Origin: Prochlorococcus sp. AG-402-P18
Lineage (GTDB): Bacteria > Cyanobacteriota > Cyanobacteriia > PCC-6307 > Cyanobiaceae
DNA length: 64,000 bases
Assembly (NCBI GenBank): GCA_003216275.1
Contig: QCJC01000010.1
Span: 1 to 64,000, forward strand
Direction of reading: 5' to 3'
The notes under the pieces were generated by a model. The model ran no database searches and was not told the DNA's origin. It saw only the letters and a list, made by a program, of their open reading frames with translations. Both the position numbers and the translations under genes were made by a program. Numbering within the stretch: position 1 is the stretch's first letter; the number at the start of each line of letters is the position of its first letter. Positions 34,643 to 44,606 of this stretch are shown piece by piece.

Positions 34643-34969
34643 ATGAACGCAAGAAAAAAGACATATATTCTCAAGCTTTATGTGGCTGGGAATACGCCAA
34701 ACTCAATGAGAGCTTTGAACACATTGCGAGAAATCTTAGAAAGTGAATTCAAAGGGGTATATGCTTTAAAGGTTATTGATGTTTTGAAAAATCCTCAATT
34801 AGCCGAAGAAGATAAAATACTTGCTACTCCAACTTTGGCAAAGATTTTACCCCCTCCTGTTCGAAGAATAATTGGCGACCTTTCTGACAGAGAAAAAGTT
34901 TTAATAGGTTTAGACCTTTTATATGACGAATTATCTGATCAAGAAATGTTTTACTCTTCAGATAAATAA
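34643..34969 (+). CDS. kaiB: circadian clock protein KaiB
   Basis: A small thioredoxin-like, fold-switching protein that binds the CI ring of KaiC. The 108 residues match KaiB closely: [40 protein letters not shown] and [20 protein letters not shown]. The C-terminal tail is a few residues longer and different from Synechococcus. GGAGG 9 bases before the ATG is an unusually strong ribosome site. In Synechococcus kaiA precedes kaiB; here rplU sits divergently instead, and no kaiA remnant is seen in the gap. Confidence 0.97.
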   Translation: MNARKKTYILKLYVAGNTPNSMRALNTLREILESEFKGVYALKVIDVLKNPQLAEEDKILATPTLAKILPPPVRRIIGDLSDREKVLIGLDLLYDELSDQEMFYSSDK

Positions 34970-35101
34970 AGGGATTATTCAAACAAGAAGTAAATGAATT
35001 CTTAAGTCCAACCGATAACTAGGAGACTCCTACTATTTTTTTATTATGTTTTATACATAAGAACTTTTAAAGTTCTTTGATCTTTAAAGATGTGAGAAAA
35101 A

Positions 35102-36601
35102 ATGCAGGTTCAAAAACTCCCTACTGGAATTGAGGGCTTTGATGATATTTGTCATGGTGGGTTACCTAATGCTCGAAGTACCCTTGTTAGTGGAACGTCT
35201 GGGACTGGTAAAACAGTATTTTCTCTGCAATATCTTCATCATGGAATATGTAACTTTGATGAACCTGGTATCTTTGTTACTTTTGAAGAATCACCTTTAG
35301 ATATTATTCGAAATGCTGCAAGTTTTGGTTGGGATTTACAAGGGTTAATTGATCAAAATAAACTTTTTATTTTAGATGCTTCTCCAGACCCTGATGGTCA
35401 AGATGTTGCTGGGAGTTTTGACTTATCAGGATTGATTGAGAGGATTAGTTATGCCATTAGGAAGTTCAAAGCTAAAAGAGTTGCTATAGATTCTATGACA
35501 GCTGTTTTTCAACAATATGATGCTATTTATGTTGTTAGAAGAGAGATATTCAGATTAATAGCAAGACTTAAAGAAATAGGCGTGACTACTGTTATGACAA
35601 CTGAAAGAATAGATGAGTATGGTCCAATTGCGAGATATGGAGTTGAAGAATTTGTTTCTGACAACGTTGTTATTTTGAGAAATGTTTTAGAGGCAGAAAA
35701 GAGAAGAAGAACCGTTGAAATTTTAAAACTAAGAGGAACTACGCATATGAAGGGTGAATTTCCATTTACTATGGGCGCCCAGGGAATAGTTGCATTCCCC
35801 TTGGGGGCAATGAGGCTGACTCAAAGATCATCAAATATTCGAATAAGCTCAGGGGTTCCAGATTTGGATGAAATGTGTGGGGGTGGATATTTTCAAGATT
35901 CAATCATTCTTGCAACTGGTGCAACTGGGACTGGAAAAACAATGTTGGTTTCTAAGTTTGTTGAGGATGCCTATTTGCATAAAGAGAGAACAATACTTTT
36001 TGCTTATGAGGAATCAAGAGCTCAGCTTCTTCGTAATGCAACTAGTTGGGGGATTGATTTTGAAAAAATGGAGGAAGAAGGGTTATTGAAGATTATTTGT
36101 GCTTATCCTGAATCAACTGGGTTAGAGGATCATCTGCAAATTATTAAATCCGAGATTGGTGAATATAAACCTTCAAGAATGGCAATTGATTCCTTATCTG
36201 CATTAGCTAGAGGCGTAAGCTTGAATGCTTTTAGGCAGTTTGTTATTGGAGTGACTGGTTACGCCAAACAGGAAGAGATAGCAGGATTCTTTACTAATAC
36301 TGCAGAAGAATTTATGGGAAGTCACTCAATTACTGATTCTCATATATCAACAATAACTGATACTATTTTGCTTTTGCAATATGTAGAAATAAGAGGCGAA
36401 ATGGCAAGGGCAATAAATGTTTTTAAAATGCGCGGTTCATGGCATGACAAAAGGATACGCGAATATATAATTACTAATGATGGTCCTGAGATTAAAGATT
36501 CATTTTCTAATTTTGAGCAGATATTTAGTGGAGCGCCTCATCGCATTAATCCTGAAGAACAGATGCCTGGGGTATTTAAAAGCATAAAGAAAAATGAATA
36601 G
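35102..36601 (+). CDS. kaiC: circadian clock ATPase/kinase KaiC
   Basis: A two-domain RecA-like hexameric ATPase and autokinase. The CI Walker A motif GTSGTGKT is at residues 31-38 and the catalytic glutamate pair at Glu62-Glu63 (FEES). CII has GATGTGKT and FAYEESRAQLLR. The phosphosite region SHISTITDTI is intact, with Ser and Thr at about 416-417, equal to 431/432 of Synechococcus. At 499 residues it lacks part of the N-terminus, and its C-terminal KaiA-binding tail (PEEQMPGVFKSIKKNE) is changed. It follows kaiB by 132 bases. Without KaiA the pair is thought to act as an hourglass-like timer. Confidence 0.97.
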   Translation: MQVQKLPTGIEGFDDICHGGLPNARSTLVSGTSGTGKTVFSLQYLHHGICNFDEPGIFVTFEESPLDIIRNAASFGWDLQGLIDQNKLFILDASPDPDGQDVAGSFDLSGLIERISYAIRKFKAKRVAIDSMTAVFQQYDAIYVVRREIFRLIARLKEIGVTTVMTTERIDEYGPIARYGVEEFVSDNVVILRNVLEAEKRRRTVEILKLRGTTHMKGEFPFTMGAQGIVAFPLGAMRLTQRSSNIRISSGVPDLDEMCGGGYFQDSIILATGATGTGKTMLVSKFVEDAYLHKERTILFAYEESRAQLLRNATSWGIDFEKMEEEGLLKIICAYPESTGLEDHLQIIKSEIGEYKPSRMAIDSLSALARGVSLNAFRQFVIGVTGYAKQEEIAGFFTNTAEEFMGSHSITDSHISTITDTILLLQYVEIRGEMARAINVFKMRGSWHDKRIREYIITNDGPEIKDSFSNFEQIFSGAPHRINPEEQMPGVFKSIKKNE

Positions 36602-36613
36602 GTTTTGATCTGA

Positions 36614-38674
36614 TTAAGCTTGATCATTTTCAATTTCCCAATTCTTTCTTGCAGATTTTAGGAGTAATTGATCAGCATCTGAATCTTCAAGAGGAAGTTC
36701 GAACCAAAAAGTCGTTCCTGTATTTGGCTCACTGGCCATTCTTATTTCACTGCCATGCTTATTAACAATACCTTTAACAATAGATAGACCCAATCCAGTA
36801 CCCACCTCAGTGTGAACTGAATCTTCTACTCGATAAAAACGCTCAAATATTCTTTGCTGATCTATTTCGGATATGCCACATCCTGTATCAGAAACCTCCA
36901 ATCTTAACTTAGGCATAGGAGATAAAATTTCACAATGAGGAGCTTTATTGTTTATTTCAAGTGGAGAAGCAACACATATGTCTGGCCATGTGTAGGCCTT
37001 TAAATTTATTATCCCACCTTCTTGACTGAATTTAAGTGCATTGCCAACAAGATTATCTAATACTTGCAGTATCATATCCCAATTACCTAAGACAAATGGT
37101 AAATTATTTTCTAGATTAATTGTTAATTTAACATTTTTATCTTCTGCATTGAGCTTATAGTTTCTAAGAGTTTGTTCAATAGCTTCTTTTATATTTAGTG
37201 ATTCTAATTGAATCGTTCTGCCAGACTCTATCTTAGAAAGATCAAGTACATCATTGACCAATCTAGTAAGTCTATCTGTTTCAGAATTCGCAACACCTAA
37301 GAATTCTTTCTGTTCATCCTTTGTAAGTTTATCTCCAAGATCATATAAGGTTTCTACATAGCTTTTTATATTAAATAAAGGTGTCCTTAATTCATGTGAA
37401 ACATTACTTATAAACCGCTTTTGCGCTGCATTTAGTTGAACTTCTCTTGTAAGATCTTGCACTGTAACAGCAATTCCCTTAAGCGTCTCTCCGGTAGTAT
37501 CTCTTACGGATTTCAGAACAATTCTAAGTGTTCTTGGCGGTTCTTCAAGGTTACAACGTAAATCATCACTATCTCCAAAATTATTTAATAATGAATTTAT
37601 TGGGGTTTCTAACTTTTTTATAAGTAAATCTGGAAGTTGATTTAGTAACTTTTGACCTTCTAGATTCCTACCTTCCCAACGAAATAGTCTTCTTGCCGTG
37701 GGGTTAACTAATACAATTCTTCCTTGCTCGTCTAGTAGAAGTGCGCCATCAGCCATTGTCGCTATTAAAGATTGCTGTTTGACTTGAGCAGCCTTTAGCT
37801 CTTCAATATTTGCTGCATCATAATCTTCTAGCTTTGAGGCCATTGCGTTAAATCCATTCAATAGCTCTCCAAGTTCTCCGCTCATAGGTAGATCAACTCT
37901 AGATTTAAAGTTTCCTTTAGCGATTTCTCTTACACCATTTACTAGTTCTCTTATTGGCCGTGTGATAGTGAGAGCATTAAATACTGCGCCAATTATTACT
38001 AAAACCCAAATAGAAATAAAAACAGCAACGGTTATTTCTCTTGTTAATGCAGCTGTGGCAAGGGCTTTTTTATTTGGTGTTACACCCAAAGCTAAGGTGC
38101 CAAGATATTCACCCTTCCAGAGCATGGGAACAAAAACATCGGTTACCTGTCCTTGAGGGGTCGAATGCTGCCTAACCAAAGGAAATTGAGGTTGTTTTTT
38201 TAACTCACTAGGCAATTGAAGTTTTCTTTTTAATTGAAAATCGCTTGTGCCTTCAGTGTCAGAAGCTGTTGCACTTACTGGGATGCCCAATTTCACAAAC
38301 CCATCAGGGTCTGTGAAAAAAATGTATCTTAAATTGCGACTTGAACGCCAGAATTTTTCTGCAACATTAAAAAGTTCTCTATTTTGATTTTTAGCAACTA
38401 ATTCAGTTACATTTCCTGACAATAATAAACCTAAATCTCGTGCATATCTTGTGTCATTCATTCCAGCATCTTTTTGAATACTACTTAATGCGAAGAATGT
38501 AATAAGTGTCATGATGAAACTTACTACTAGAGTTCCAATAGCTAATAATTTTGATCTTAAGTTGAATCGTGACCACCAGAAAAATATTTTTTTCTGAATA
38601 CTTAAATTATCCATAACAACATCTTCATTTTTTAATGAGAATTCATTATTTGAATTTAAATTTGAGTTATTCAT
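36614..38674 (-). CDS. nblS: sensor histidine kinase NblS (Hik33/DspA type)
   Basis: A 686-residue membrane sensor of the conserved cyanobacterial NblS family, which controls high-light, nutrient and photosystem genes, including hli genes in relatives. Order: a transmembrane helix near residues 45-68, an extracytoplasmic region, a second helix near 210-235, HAMP, a PAS domain (LIATMADGALLLDEQGRIVL), a HisKA with SNVSHELRTPLFNIKSYVE, and a C-terminal ATPase (VSDTGCGISEIDQQRIFERF and GTGLGLSIVKGIV). It converges with kaiC with 12 bases between. Confidence 0.93.
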   Translation of the reverse strand: MNNSNLNSNNEFSLKNEDVVMDNLSIQKKIFFWWSRFNLRSKLLAIGTLVVSFIMTLITFFALSSIQKDAGMNDTRYARDLGLLLSGNVTELVAKNQNRELFNVAEKFWRSSRNLRYIFFTDPDGFVKLGIPVSATASDTEGTSDFQLKRKLQLPSELKKQPQFPLVRQHSTPQGQVTDVFVPMLWKGEYLGTLALGVTPNKKALATAALTREITVAVFISIWVLVIIGAVFNALTITRPIRELVNGVREIAKGNFKSRVDLPMSGELGELLNGFNAMASKLEDYDAANIEELKAAQVKQQSLIATMADGALLLDEQGRIVLVNPTARRLFRWEGRNLEGQKLLNQLPDLLIKKLETPINSLLNNFGDSDDLRCNLEEPPRTLRIVLKSVRDTTGETLKGIAVTVQDLTREVQLNAAQKRFISNVSHELRTPLFNIKSYVETLYDLGDKLTKDEQKEFLGVANSETDRLTRLVNDVLDLSKIESGRTIQLESLNIKEAIEQTLRNYKLNAEDKNVKLTINLENNLPFVLGNWDMILQVLDNLVGNALKFSQEGGIINLKAYTWPDICVASPLEINNKAPHCEILSPMPKLRLEVSDTGCGISEIDQQRIFERFYRVEDSVHTEVGTGLGLSIVKGIVNKHGSEIRMASEPNTGTTFWFELPLEDSDADQLLLKSARKNWEIENDQA

Positions 38675-38685
38675 TAATAATATAT

Positions 38686-39999
38686 TTAAATTGATCTATT
38701 CCTTACTTGATAGCCAATATCCCTACGAAAATGCATACCTTTAAAGTTGATTTTCCTTAAGCTTTCGTAGGCTAGATCAAAGGCTTTATCGAAGTTTTCG
38801 CCTTGAGAAACTACTGAAAGAACTCTTCCTCCTGATGTGACTATATTCTCATATTCGTCTAAAGTTGTTCCAGCATGAAAGACTTGGAGTGAAGAATTAG
38901 AATCTACACTTATTTTTATTTGATCGCCTTTTCGAGGAGCTTCAGGATACCCCTCAGATGCTGCGACAACACATGCACTGCATAAATTGTTAAAAGTAAG
39001 TTTTGGTGCCTTTTCTAAATCTCCTTGAGCACATGCAAAAAGTACGGATGCAAGTTCTGAGCCTATTAATGGCATTAAGGCCTGACATTCTGGGTCGCCA
39101 AAACGGCAATTGAACTCAATAACTTTTGGCCCTGATGATGTGAGCATTAGGCCTGCATAAATAACGCCAATATATTTTATTTTCTTTTTTCTTAAACCTT
39201 TTAAAGTTGGAAGAAGGATAATTTTAGTTAGGTTTTGAAGCTCTTTTTGATCAATTAAAGGCGCAGGTGCGTAAGCTCCCATACCACCAGTGTTTGGACC
39301 ATTGTCACCTTCAAGCAATCTTTTATGGTCTTGTGCTGGAGGAAGAACAATTAATCTTTCTCCGTCACAAAGAGCAAAAATAGAAACCTCTGGACCTTCA
39401 ATTATCTCTTCAAGTATAACTCTGTTACCTGCGGAGCCAAATTTCCCTGAGAAAGCTTCTTTAATTGCCTCTTTCGTTTGATCAATAGTTTTACAAACAG
39501 TTACCCCTTTGCCTGCGGCAAGGCCGTCTGCTTTGATTACAAGTGGTTTATTAAGCCTTTCTAGAACTTCTAAGGCCTCTTTCTCTGAGCTTGTCGTCCA
39601 GTATTCAGCTGTGGGGATATTGTTTTCAACCATGAGACTTTTTGCCCAATCCTTACTTGCCTCTAATTGAGCTCCTTCTTGACATGGACCAAAAACTGTT
39701 AGTCCTTCTTCTCGCATCCTATTTGCTAAGCCATTCGCTAATGGATCTTCAGGGCCAATAATTACTAAATCAATTTGAAGTCGTTTACAGTCGATAAAAA
39801 TTTCTTCTTCATTTTTAGGTTCAATGCAAATACATTTTTCATAGGTTGATGTTCCTCCGTTGCCTGGCCATACAAATATTTGCTCAATAAATTGATTCTT
39901 TGATAGAGCCCAAGCAATAGAGTTTTCCCTGCCACCACTGCCAACTATTAATACTCTTTTAGGCTCATTTTTTACTACAGTTTTTTGATTCGTTGTCAT
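38686..39999 (-). CDS. purD: phosphoribosylamine--glycine ligase
   Basis: The second step of purine synthesis, forming GAR with ATP. The 437 residues are typical, with VLIVGSGGRENSIAWALSKN at the N-terminus, the ATP-grasp motif PLVIKADGLAAGKGVTVCKT, and VIEFNCRFGDPECQ for metal binding. It is immediately upstream of nblS on the minus strand (11-base gap) and divergent from purC. Confidence 0.96.
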   Translation of the reverse strand: MTTNQKTVVKNEPKRVLIVGSGGRENSIAWALSKNQFIEQIFVWPGNGGTSTYEKCICIEPKNEEEIFIDCKRLQIDLVIIGPEDPLANGLANRMREEGLTVFGPCQEGAQLEASKDWAKSLMVENNIPTAEYWTTSSEKEALEVLERLNKPLVIKADGLAAGKGVTVCKTIDQTKEAIKEAFSGKFGSAGNRVILEEIIEGPEVSIFALCDGERLIVLPPAQDHKRLLEGDNGPNTGGMGAYAPAPLIDQKELQNLTKIILLPTLKGLRKKKIKYIGVIYAGLMLTSSGPKVIEFNCRFGDPECQALMPLIGSELASVLFACAQGDLEKAPKLTFNNLCSACVVAASEGYPEAPRKGDQIKISVDSNSSLQVFHAGTTLDEYENIVTSGGRVLSVVSQGENFDKAFDLAYESLRKINFKGMHFRRDIGYQVRNRSI

Positions 40000-40189
40000 T
40001 GTTTTTCTAATGCTTGTCTAAGAAAATAGTTAGAGAGGATCTTTTAATAGCTTTTATTTGTTTGTTAATTAATTGTTTTAGAAAATAGTCGAGCAGCTTC
40101 TTGAATTTCCTTTTTAAAATAAATTTGTTTTGATAGAGGTGATTTTTTTTGCATTGTCTATTTATACTAATTTGATATGAGGGGTATTA

Positions 40190-40933
40190 ATGAATCATAT
40201 CCAAGGATCGTTAATTTATGAAGGTAAGGCTAAACGAGTTTTTGCCTGCAAAAGTCCTGATAAGGTTTTGATTGAGTTCAAAAATGATGCTACAGCTTTT
40301 AATGCAAAAAAACGTTCAGAGATTAAAGGAAAGGGTCGCCTGAATTGCAAAATATCAGCGGCACTTTTTGAATTGCTTGAATCAAATGGAATTCCAACTC
40401 ATTTTTTAGAACTTCATTCAGAAACATTTATGATTGCGGATAAAATTAATGTAATACCTATAGAAGTTGTTATTCGCAATTTGGCAACAGGGTCATTGTG
40501 CAGAGAGACTCCAATTCCTCAAGGAACAATATTAAACCCGCCACTGCTTGATATTTATTACAAAGACGATAATTTAGGTGACCCTATCCTTACAGAAGAA
40601 AGATTAAAGTTACTTGATTTAATAAGTATGATTGAGATGGAAAAGATAAAGAATATCACTAGAAGTGTAAATAAAATTTTAAAAGAATATTTTGATTCAC
40701 TCGATTTGTTATTAGTTGATTTTAAATTAGAATTTGGAACTAATTCGTTAGGGAAACTTGTGGTAGCTGATGAAATAAGTCCAGATAATTGCAGATTTTG
40801 GGACAAGAAAAATTCAGACCCTAAGGGTCGCATCCTTGACAAAGATCGCTTTCGGCAAGATCTTGGAGGTGTGATTGATGCTTATGAGGAGATTTTGAAT
40901 CGTATAGAAAAAACATCCTCTAAGACTACTTAA
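40190..40933 (+). CDS. purC: SAICAR synthetase
   Basis: Phosphoribosylaminoimidazole-succinocarboxamide synthase, which joins aspartate to CAIR in purine synthesis. It has 247 residues. It begins [20 protein letters not shown] and contains [20 protein letters not shown] and [15 protein letters not shown]. It is divergent from purD across a 190-base shared promoter region and starts the long plus-strand block that runs to 47.2 kb. Confidence 0.96.
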   Translation: MNHIQGSLIYEGKAKRVFACKSPDKVLIEFKNDATAFNAKKRSEIKGKGRLNCKISAALFELLESNGIPTHFLELHSETFMIADKINVIPIEVVIRNLATGSLCRETPIPQGTILNPPLLDIYYKDDNLGDPILTEERLKLLDLISMIEMEKIKNITRSVNKILKEYFDSLDLLLVDFKLEFGTNSLGKLVVADEISPDNCRFWDKKNSDPKGRILDKDRFRQDLGGVIDAYEEILNRIEKTSSKTT

Positions 40934-40987
40934 GTAAATTATTCTCAGCTAGGAATTTCGACATTTAACTGAACGACTTTGAAATCT

Positions 40988-43285
40988 ATGTTTAAAAGAC
41001 ACTCCAGATCTAATATGAAATTAAGAAGCAAAAGCGCATATGCCATAGCCATGGCAATTCCTTTTATCAGTTTTTGCGGAGATTCGAAAGCCAATACTCA
41101 AAACTTAGGAGAAAATCAATTATTTTTTAGATATAAAGAAACGGAAAGTTTGCAATTCGCTAATGAAATAAAAAATAAAAATTTTAATTTTTCTAATTTC
41201 TTAATAGCTGAGGATACTACTCAAATAAAGGAAAATAAAGACAATAAAGAAAAAAGAGTATTGATTTCAGAGATAATTATTCAGGGACTCGAAGATCATC
41301 CTGAAAAAGAACGCCTTGAAGTAGTTACTTATGATGCGATGCTAATTAGACCAGGTAGTAAAGTAACAAGCGATGAAGTTAAGAAGGATTTAGATAGAAT
41401 TTACTCAACTGGGTGGTTTTCTGGTGCAAGAGTTGAATCATTGGATAGTGCATTAGGAATTCAACTTATAATTAAAGTTAAGCCAAATCCTATATTCAAT
41501 AAGATAAATATATTGCCAGTAGAAAAAAAATTATCTGATGCGAAATTAAATGAGATTTTTAATAATGATTACGGTAAAACTTTAAATCTAAATACACTTC
41601 AGGTAAGGATAAAAGAAATTAAGGAATGGTATAATTCTAATGGCTATTCAATTGCTAGGGTTTTTGGACCAAGCCGTGTAACAAATGATGGATTAGTTCA
41701 ACTTAATATCCAAGAGGGTTATGTAGCTGGTATTGAGATTAATTTTATTGACGAAGAAGGTAATACTGAAAATGAAAAAGGACAATTGATAAAAGGCAAA
41801 ACAAAAAAATGGGTAATTGAAAGAGAATTAATTACAAAAGTTGGAGATATTTTTAATAGATCTAATTTAGAGTCAGATATAAAAAGATTATACGCAACCT
41901 CTCTTTTTAATGATGTAAAAGTTACTCTTAAACCAGTTACCTCTGATCCAGGAAAGATAATAATCTTATTAGGAATAACAGAGCAAAGAACTGGCTCCTT
42001 AACAGGAGGTCTGGGCTATAGTGGAGGACAAGGAGTGTTTGGCCAGATTGGATTGCAGGAGTCTAATCTGGTTGGAAGATCATGGTCATCTAATATGAAT
42101 TTGACTTATGGTGAATATGGAGCTCTTTTGAATCTTTCTTTATATGATCCTTGGATAAAAAATGATAAATATAGAACATCTTTTAGAACTTCATTATATT
42201 TAAGTAGAGAAGTTCCTCAAGAATTCCGAAGTCAAGATGGCGGTAGTATTCGGGGAGTTACAGATAGATATGAAGCCGCTAATTCATTAACAAGTTACGA
42301 TATTAATCAATCTCAAAACTTAGATATAAATAATAATAATACTTTAGTTGAGACGGGACCATTTACTAATCTTTATTCAGCCCAGTCATCGGCACCTCAG
42401 TTTAGCTGGTTTGACTATGAAGGTGACTCTATCGTCTTAGAGCGGACTGGAGGTGGTTTTTCTTTCGCAAGACCTTTGAATGGAGCTAAGCCCTTAAAAA
42501 AGGTTCCTTGGAGTGTACTTTTAGGAGCGAATTTTCAGAAAGTTAAGCCAATAGACTACGCAGGAGATAAAAGACCTTATGGCGTAGCATCTACAAATTT
42601 TAAAAAAGGTAAAGTTCCTGAGAATGAAGTTATTTGTGTTGCATTTAATTGCTCCACAGAAAATACACTGATTAGTTTCAAAAGTGCAATTACTTATAAT
42701 AATTTAGATAATTCACGGAACCCAACTTCTGGAGACTATTTAAATATTGGGTCGGAACAATTTATTAGTTTAGGAGAAAACTCACCAACTTTTAATAGAT
42801 CCAGGATTAGTTATTCACGTTTTTACCCTGTTAATTTGTTAAAGTTTCATAAAGGTTGTCGCCCAAAGTCTGGCGAAAAATTGGATTGCTCACAATCAAT
42901 AGGTTTCCAAGCAAAGGTGGGAACAATTGTTGGTGAATTGCCTCCCTATGAAGCTTTTTGTCTAGGTGGAACAAGCTCTGTAAGAGGTTGGAACTCTTGT
43001 GACCTAGGCGTCGCTAGAAATTATGGAGAAGCAACAGCAGAATACAGATTTCCTATTTGGAGATTAGTTTCTGGAGCGCTATTTTTTGATGCTGCATCTG
43101 ATTTTGGTTCTCAATCTAATGTCCCAGGGAAGCCTGGAAAAATTCTTGAGAAACCAGGATCTGGTTTTTCTGTTGGGCCTGGCGCTGTCATTAATACACC
43201 TGTCGGCCCAATTCGTATAGAGGCTGCTAGTCAGGACTTCAGTGGTAACTGGCGATATAACATTGGTATTGGTTGGAAGTTCTAG
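40988..43285 (+). CDS. bamA: outer-membrane protein assembly factor BamA (Omp85)
   Basis: The Omp85 insertase that folds beta-barrels into the outer membrane. The 765 residues have a signal-like start (AYAIAMAIPFISFCGDSKA), three POTRA domains up to about residue 330, and a barrel ending YNIGIGWKF, with the terminal aromatic residue typical of outer-membrane barrels. A barrel region contains CLGGTSSVRGW, equivalent to the conserved VRGF/Y motif. The start is ATG at 40988; a TTG nine bases earlier is possible. Its last bases overlap lpxC. Confidence 0.92.
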   Translation: MFKRHSRSNMKLRSKSAYAIAMAIPFISFCGDSKANTQNLGENQLFFRYKETESLQFANEIKNKNFNFSNFLIAEDTTQIKENKDNKEKRVLISEIIIQGLEDHPEKERLEVVTYDAMLIRPGSKVTSDEVKKDLDRIYSTGWFSGARVESLDSALGIQLIIKVKPNPIFNKINILPVEKKLSDAKLNEIFNNDYGKTLNLNTLQVRIKEIKEWYNSNGYSIARVFGPSRVTNDGLVQLNIQEGYVAGIEINFIDEEGNTENEKGQLIKGKTKKWVIERELITKVGDIFNRSNLESDIKRLYATSLFNDVKVTLKPVTSDPGKIIILLGITEQRTGSLTGGLGYSGGQGVFGQIGLQESNLVGRSWSSNMNLTYGEYGALLNLSLYDPWIKNDKYRTSFRTSLYLSREVPQEFRSQDGGSIRGVTDRYEAANSLTSYDINQSQNLDINNNNTLVETGPFTNLYSAQSSAPQFSWFDYEGDSIVLERTGGGFSFARPLNGAKPLKKVPWSVLLGANFQKVKPIDYAGDKRPYGVASTNFKKGKVPENEVICVAFNCSTENTLISFKSAITYNNLDNSRNPTSGDYLNIGSEQFISLGENSPTFNRSRISYSRFYPVNLLKFHKGCRPKSGEKLDCSQSIGFQAKVGTIVGELPPYEAFCLGGTSSVRGWNSCDLGVARNYGEATAEYRFPIWRLVSGALFFDAASDFGSQSNVPGKPGKILEKPGSGFSVGPGAVINTPVGPIRIEAASQDFSGNWRYNIGIGWKF

Positions 43286-44130
43286 TGTTTTCTTTCCCCG
43301 ACGATTATGAACAAGGGTGGACTTTAAGAAATGAAATTAAGAAAAATGGTATTGGTTTGCATACAGGACTTCAATGTCAAGTAATAATTAAACCAACTGA
43401 ATTACCTGGCTTTAATTTCTCTTTTTCAGGAGAAACTAATAAGATATTTTCTATTGACATTTCGCAAGTAAGGAACACTCCTTTATGTACAACAATTGAT
43501 CTTAATGGTAAAGAAATAAATACTGTTGAACACTTGCTTGCTGCGTTAATTGGTTCAGGTTTAACACATGCACACATTGAAATTACTGGTAGTGAAATCC
43601 CTTTACTTGATGGATCTGCTATTGGTTGGGTAGAGGAAATAGAAAAGGTGGGAATGGTTAATTCAACCACTTCCCCCAAACCAAGACCAGAATTAACATC
43701 ACCAATTTTTGTAAAAAAAGGGGAGAGTGTGATCTTTGCATTACCATCTAAAGATTTGAAATTAATAGGGTTGATTGATTTCCCATATAAGGCAATTGGA
43801 CAGCAAATGTTTTCCATTGAGCTTTCTCCAAATAATTTTGTTAAAGAAATTGCACCTGCTCGAACTTTTGGCTTTCTTGATCAGTTAGAAGAATTAAAGA
43901 AAGCTGGACTAATTAAAGGGGGTGCACTTGAAAATGCTTTGGTTTGCGATGGAGATTCTTGGTTGAATCCACCCTTGAGATTTTCAAACGAACCAGTGCG
44001 TCATAAATTGCTTGACTTAATTGGTGATTTAGCTTTTGTTGGATTACCAAGAGCGCAAATTTTTGTCTATAAGGGTTCTCATGCTCTTCATACTGAATTT
44101 GCTGCTTCTCTTGAAAAGGTATTAACTTAA
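43285..44130 (+). CDS. lpxC: UDP-3-O-acyl-N-acetylglucosamine deacetylase
   Basis: The committed zinc-dependent step of lipid A synthesis. It has 281 residues from GTG at 43285, which overlaps the bamA stop (TAGTG). The start region LRNEIKKNGIGLHTGLQCQV and the zinc-binding motifs NTVEHLLAALIGSGLTHAH and VRHKLLDLIGDLAFVG are intact. A TTG 12 bases earlier is possible but overlaps bamA more. Confidence 0.95.
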   Translation: MFSFPDDYEQGWTLRNEIKKNGIGLHTGLQCQVIIKPTELPGFNFSFSGETNKIFSIDISQVRNTPLCTTIDLNGKEINTVEHLLAALIGSGLTHAHIEITGSEIPLLDGSAIGWVEEIEKVGMVNSTTSPKPRPELTSPIFVKKGESVIFALPSKDLKLIGLIDFPYKAIGQQMFSIELSPNNFVKEIAPARTFGFLDQLEELKKAGLIKGGALENALVCDGDSWLNPPLRFSNEPVRHKLLDLIGDLAFVGLPRAQIFVYKGSHALHTEFAASLEKVLT

Positions 44131-44143
44131 TTACATCTGAACT

Positions 44144-44602
44144 TTGACTGACATTTCTCCTAGCCAACCTATCGTTTTAAATAGCGAGCAAATCATGGGG
44201 CTTTTGCCGCATAGATATCCTTTTGCGCTTGTTGACCGAGTGATAGAACATGAGCCAGGGAAGAAGGCGGTGGCAATAAAAAATGTCACACTTAATGAAC
44301 CTCAGTTTCAAGGCCATTTCCCCGAAAGACCCATAATGCCAGGTGTTTTAATAGTAGAAGCAATGGCTCAGGTAGGTGGTTTGATTGTTTCTCAAATGCC
44401 GGATCTTCCAAAAGGATTATTTGTGTTTGCGGGTATTGATTCAGTTCGTTTTAGGCGACCGGTAGTCCCTGGAGATCAATTAAAAATATCTTGTGAGTTA
44501 ATTAGTATCAAAAGAAAGAGATTTGGAAAAATAAGGGGTGAAGCAAAAGTAGATGATCAATTGGTTTGTTCTGGAGATTTGATGTTCTCTCTAGTGGATT
44601 AA
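44144..44602 (+). CDS. fabZ: 3-hydroxyacyl-ACP dehydratase FabZ
   Basis: The hotdog-fold dehydratase of fatty-acid elongation, which shares the hydroxyacyl-ACP pool with the lpx enzymes. The 152 residues start at TTG 44144. Motifs are [20 protein letters not shown] with the catalytic His and [20 protein letters not shown] with the second catalytic Glu. It sits in the lpxC-fabZ-lpxA-lpxB order common in outer-membraned bacteria. Confidence 0.96.
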   Translation: MTDISPSQPIVLNSEQIMGLLPHRYPFALVDRVIEHEPGKKAVAIKNVTLNEPQFQGHFPERPIMPGVLIVEAMAQVGGLIVSQMPDLPKGLFVFAGIDSVRFRRPVVPGDQLKISCELISIKRKRFGKIRGEAKVDDQLVCSGDLMFSLVD

Positions 44603-44606
44603 AGTG

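Noticed and set aside
35020-35045. Hairpin plus T run between kaiB and kaiC as a terminator
   Set aside because: The stem is only five pairs with two G-C pairs, too weak to call; kaiB-kaiC may still be one transcript.
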